Part shown: piece by piece, positions 61,568 through 64,000 of the stretch
How positions within the stretch are numbered: position 1 is the stretch's first letter
Layout: each line of letters opens with the position of its first letter
Assembly: GCF_039631295.1 (NCBI RefSeq)
Contig: NZ_JBDIVE010000007.1
Location: forward strand, 62,001-126,000
DNA: 64,000 nucleotides
Source of the DNA: Viridibacterium sediminicola
Lineage (GTDB): Bacteria > Pseudomonadota > Gammaproteobacteria > Burkholderiales > Rhodocyclaceae
Reading direction: 5' to 3'
Made by a program: the position numbers and the translations under genes
The notes under the pieces: generated by a model
Database searches by the model: none
Seen by the model: only the letters and a program-made list of their open reading frames with translations
Told to the model about the DNA's origin: nothing

Positions 61568-64000
61568 ATGAGCCTCGTTTCACACTCCCTGGCGCCGGAT
61601 CGCAGCTTTCTGCCTGCCGCCGCCCGCCATATTCTCGATTTCGCCGGTCAGGCCACACAGGCCTGCGATCTCTCGCACGCCAGCTTGCTGCTGCCCAATC
61701 TCAAGCTCGCTGCGCCGCTCAATGCCGCCTTGTTCGAGCTGGCCGGCGGCGCGGTCTTGCTGCCGCGTAGCAATACCTTGTCGGGCATGGTGGCGCCCTG
61801 GCTCGCGAGCCTTGAGGCAATGCCGGATGCGCGCCGGCAGCTGATGCTGCACGCCTTGCTGCGCAGTCGTGAATGGCTGGACGAGGGCATGTTGTGGGAT
61901 GTGGTCGCCGAGCTGACCCAGCTCTTCGACACGCTCACCGAGCACGCCGCGCCCTTGCCGGATGACGAAGCGGGCTTGCTGGCCTGTCTCGAAGAAGCAT
62001 TCGAGCTGCGCAATAGTCAGGCCCTCAATTTCGAAGCAAAACTGGTCAACGCGCTCTGGCGCGCCGAGGCGCAGGGCAAGCCCTCGCGGGTGGCCGCGCG
62101 CTTGCTCGCCGCCGCGCAGTGGTTGGCTGCGCTCGATGGTCCGCTGATCATCATGCTGGAGTCACATCAAGCCGGACCCCTGCAGGCGCTGATCGATCAG
62201 GCCGCGCAGCGTGTGCCGGTGTTGTTGCTGCGACCCGATCGCGCCCTCGCCGAGGGCGCTCTGGCGCAATTGCTGGCTCGCGTCTGGCCCGCCGCAGAAG
62301 ATGCCCCCGCGCTGCGCGAGCGCATGCACGATGTTGCGCCGGCGCTGATTGGCGACACGCGTGAGCGCCTCAGCCTGCTGGCCGCCGACAGCCTGGAAAC
62401 ACTGGGCGAAGCGGTGGCCGATCAGGTGCTCGACTGGCTGGAGGCGGGCAAGCGCAGCATCGCGCTGATCGCCTGTGACCGCCTCGCCGCGCGGCGAGCC
62501 CGTGCCTTGCTCGAACGCGAAGGCGTGCTGGTGCAGGACGAAACCGGCTGGAAGATGGTGACGACGCGGGTTGCCGCCGTGGTCGATGCCTGGCTTGAAG
62601 TGCTCGCCTCCGATGCCTGGCACCGCGCGCTCATCGACTTGCTGCGCGCCCCGCTGCTGTTTGCCGATCTCGACGCGCTGAGCCGCGCGCGCGGCGTCGA
62701 TGCGCTCGACCGCCTGATCCGCCAAACGCATATCCCGAACGGACTGGATCGCCTGCGCGCTGCCGAGAATCTGGCGCCGGAATCGGCCTTGCTGCTCGAC
62801 CGCCTGATTGCTGCCCGCGCGCTGATCAAGCCCGAGCAGTCGGCGGGCATCGCTGAATGGCTGCGGCGCCTCAAGAGCAGCCTGGAATTGCTCGGGGCGC
62901 TGCCGCATTTCCAGCAGGACCAGGCTGGCCGTCAGTGGCTGGAATGGCTGGAGACGCGTATCGCCGAGCTGGCCGAGCAGGATGGCAGCCGCGACAGCCG
63001 CTTCCGCTTTGCCGCCTGGCGCACCTGGTTCAATCGCCAGATGGATGCCCAGCTGTATCGCGACGAAAGCATCGACAGCCCGGTGATCATGACCCACCTG
63101 GCGGCGACGCGCCTGCGTCACTTCGATGCGGCGATCCTGATTGGCGCTGACAGCGAACACCTCGCGCCGCCCGGTGCGCCTGGCTGGCTGACTCACGCCG
63201 GCGTGCGCCGCGCACTCGGCTTGCCGGGCCTGGCCAGCGAGCGCCTGCAGCTGCGCGAAGACCTCGCCGGCTTGCTGCTCGCCAGCGATGCGGCGTGCAT
63301 CGCCTGGCAAAGCCAGCGGCGTGATGAAGCGCTGATGCCGGCCGCCGAAGTGGCCCTGCTGGAAACTGCCCTGAGTCGCGACGGCGATTGCCTGATCCGC
63401 CCACGCGCGCGGCCTTGCCCGGCGAGTCCGCAGCTTGGCGCGACGACGCCTGCCGCGCCGGCAGCGCCGCCCGAACGGATTCCACAACGGCTCTCCGCCA
63501 GCGGCCTGAAAGCCCTCGTCGATTGCCCGTATCGCTACTTTGCGCGCTACGTGCTGCGCCTGGGCGAACTCGAAGAACTCAGCGAGGGCATGGAGAAAAA
63601 GGATTTCGGCGAGCAGCTTCACTTGATCCTGCATCGCTTCCACAGCCAGTTTCCGCGACTCGAAGCCGAGTCGGACGAGGTGCTGCTCGCTGCGCTCGAA
63701 GCCATTACCGAAGAAGCCTTTGCGCAAGCCATCGAGCGCAATTTCCAGGATCACGCCTGGCGCCTGCGCTGGCGCGCCCAGCTTGCCGACTACCTGGCCT
63801 GGCAGCGCCAACGCGAAGCCGGGGGCTGGTTCTGGCAGGGCGGGGAAGTGAATATCGAATTGGAGCACGAGCTGGGCGGCGGGCGCAGCCTGCACCTCTT
63901 CGGCCGTCTCGACCGCGTCGATGCCGACGGCAAAGGGCTGCATGCGCTACTCGATTACAAATCGCGCGGCCTGAAGGCCCTGCGTGAGCAAGTCAAGGAC
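61568..64000 (+). CDS. AddB/RecB-like helicase-nuclease subunit, 3' end missing
   Basis: The frame is open from ATG 61568 to the window end, 811 codons, with no stop. The first part is an AddB-like region with degenerate helicase features. The C-terminal part is a PD-(D/E)XK nuclease: LSASGLKALVDCPYRYFARY starts the fold, then GRLDRVDADGKG and LLDYKSRG supply the active-site Asp, the second acidic residue and Lys. Such proteins process double-strand ends for recombination, usually with an AddA/UvrD-like partner encoded next, outside the window. No strong ribosome site is visible; an intrinsic terminator lies just upstream. Confidence 0.88.
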   Translation, partial: MSLVSHSLAPDRSFLPAAARHILDFAGQATQACDLSHASLLLPNLKLAAPLNAALFELAGGAVLLPRSNTLSGMVAPWLASLEAMPDARRQLMLHALLRSREWLDEGMLWDVVAELTQLFDTLTEHAAPLPDDEAGLLACLEEAFELRNSQALNFEAKLVNALWRAEAQGKPSRVAARLLAAAQWLAALDGPLIIMLESHQAGPLQALIDQAAQRVPVLLLRPDRALAEGALAQLLARVWPAAEDAPALRERMHDVAPALIGDTRERLSLLAADSLETLGEAVADQVLDWLEAGKRSIALIACDRLAARRARALLEREGVLVQDETGWKMVTTRVAAVVDAWLEVLASDAWHRALIDLLRAPLLFADLDALSRARGVDALDRLIRQTHIPNGLDRLRAAENLAPESALLLDRLIAARALIKPEQSAGIAEWLRRLKSSLELLGALPHFQQDQAGRQWLEWLETRIAELAEQDGSRDSRFRFAAWRTWFNRQMDAQLYRDESIDSPVIMTHLAATRLRHFDAAILIGADSEHLAPPGAPGWLTHAGVRRALGLPGLASERLQLREDLAGLLLASDAACIAWQSQRRDEALMPAAEVALLETALSRDGDCLIRPRARPCPASPQLGATTPAAPAAPPERIPQRLSASGLKALVDCPYRYFARYVLRLGELEELSEGMEKKDFGEQLHLILHRFHSQFPRLEAESDEVLLAALEAITEEAFAQAIERNFQDHAWRLRWRAQLADYLAWQRQREAGGWFWQGGEVNIELEHELGGGRSLHLFGRLDRVDADGKGLHALLDYKSRGLKALREQVKD

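Noticed and set aside
62162..63943. A 593-codon open frame on the minus strand
   Set aside because: It is a shadow of the AddB-like gene, whose nuclease motifs are clear on the plus strand.

Overview
The window is GC-rich chromosomal DNA of a betaproteobacterium. This rests on the order gyrA-serC-pheA-hisC-tyrA-aroA-(argS)-cmk-rpsA-ihfB-lapA-lapB, on the neighbouring mtaD/ompA/ubiG/gph block, on the tmRNA tag ANDEQFALAA, and on a phasin next to clpB. The phasin and the hpnCDE squalene genes fit a Rhodocyclales-like bacterium, but I cannot fix the family from the window alone.

Layout. (1) 1-6910: the downstream part of a type II secretion / type IV pilus-like operon (gspF end, gspE, PilM/N/O/P-like assembly proteins, secretin lipoprotein, pseudopilin), closed by a terminator. 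(2) 6902-9330: two small DUF proteins and a membrane diguanylate cyclase, all on the minus strand. (3) 9499-12810: clpB with a clear sigma-32-type promoter, and a divergent phasin gene. (4) 13021-15979: hpnC-hpnD-hpnE, making squalene from farnesyl diphosphate, followed by a divergent tRNA-Leu(UAG). (5) 16307-38394: an accessory block of redox enzymes, efflux pumps and local regulators. (6) 38638-42752: tmRNA (ssrA), gph, ubiG, an OmpA-like protein and mtaD on the minus strand. (7) 42926-55752: the gyrA...ihfB super-operon for DNA topology, aromatic and histidine/serine amino acids, arginyl-tRNA, CMP kinase, ribosomal protein S1 and IHF. (8) 55769-61541: envelope genes (lapAB, ugd, heptose kinase, hldD), a ComEA-like DNA-uptake protein and a 7Fe-type ferredoxin. 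(9) 61568-64000: the start of an AddB/RecB-like nuclease cut by the window end.

The accessory block has three regulated modules, each with repeated palindromes I can see. A LysR regulator faces a run of about ten minus-strand genes, headed by a YqhD-like iron alcohol dehydrogenase. That run also holds an SDR, a NAD(P)-binding protein, two MFS pumps, a cupin, an aldo/keto reductase, a Tat-exported flavodoxin, a secreted cyclophilin-like protein and a DUF4405 membrane protein. The same 23-bp motif lies upstream of both lysR and the dehydrogenase gene. An HxlR regulator is divergent from a hydrolase-SDR-SDR-MFS operon, with two matching palindromes between them. A TetR regulator sits inside an RND tripartite efflux locus, with the same GTGAC-N14-GTCAC operator before the outer-membrane gene and before the adaptor-pump operon.

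The most unusual items are three. The flavodoxin / cyclophilin-like / DUF4405 trio looks like an envelope electron-transfer module: the DUF4405 protein has two histidine pairs, each 14 residues apart, as in diheme cytochrome b. A 283-bp nested-palindrome MITE supplies the 3' end of the lysR gene. The two multi-site operator arrays complete the set. No CRISPR array, integrase, transposase gene or phage gene was seen.
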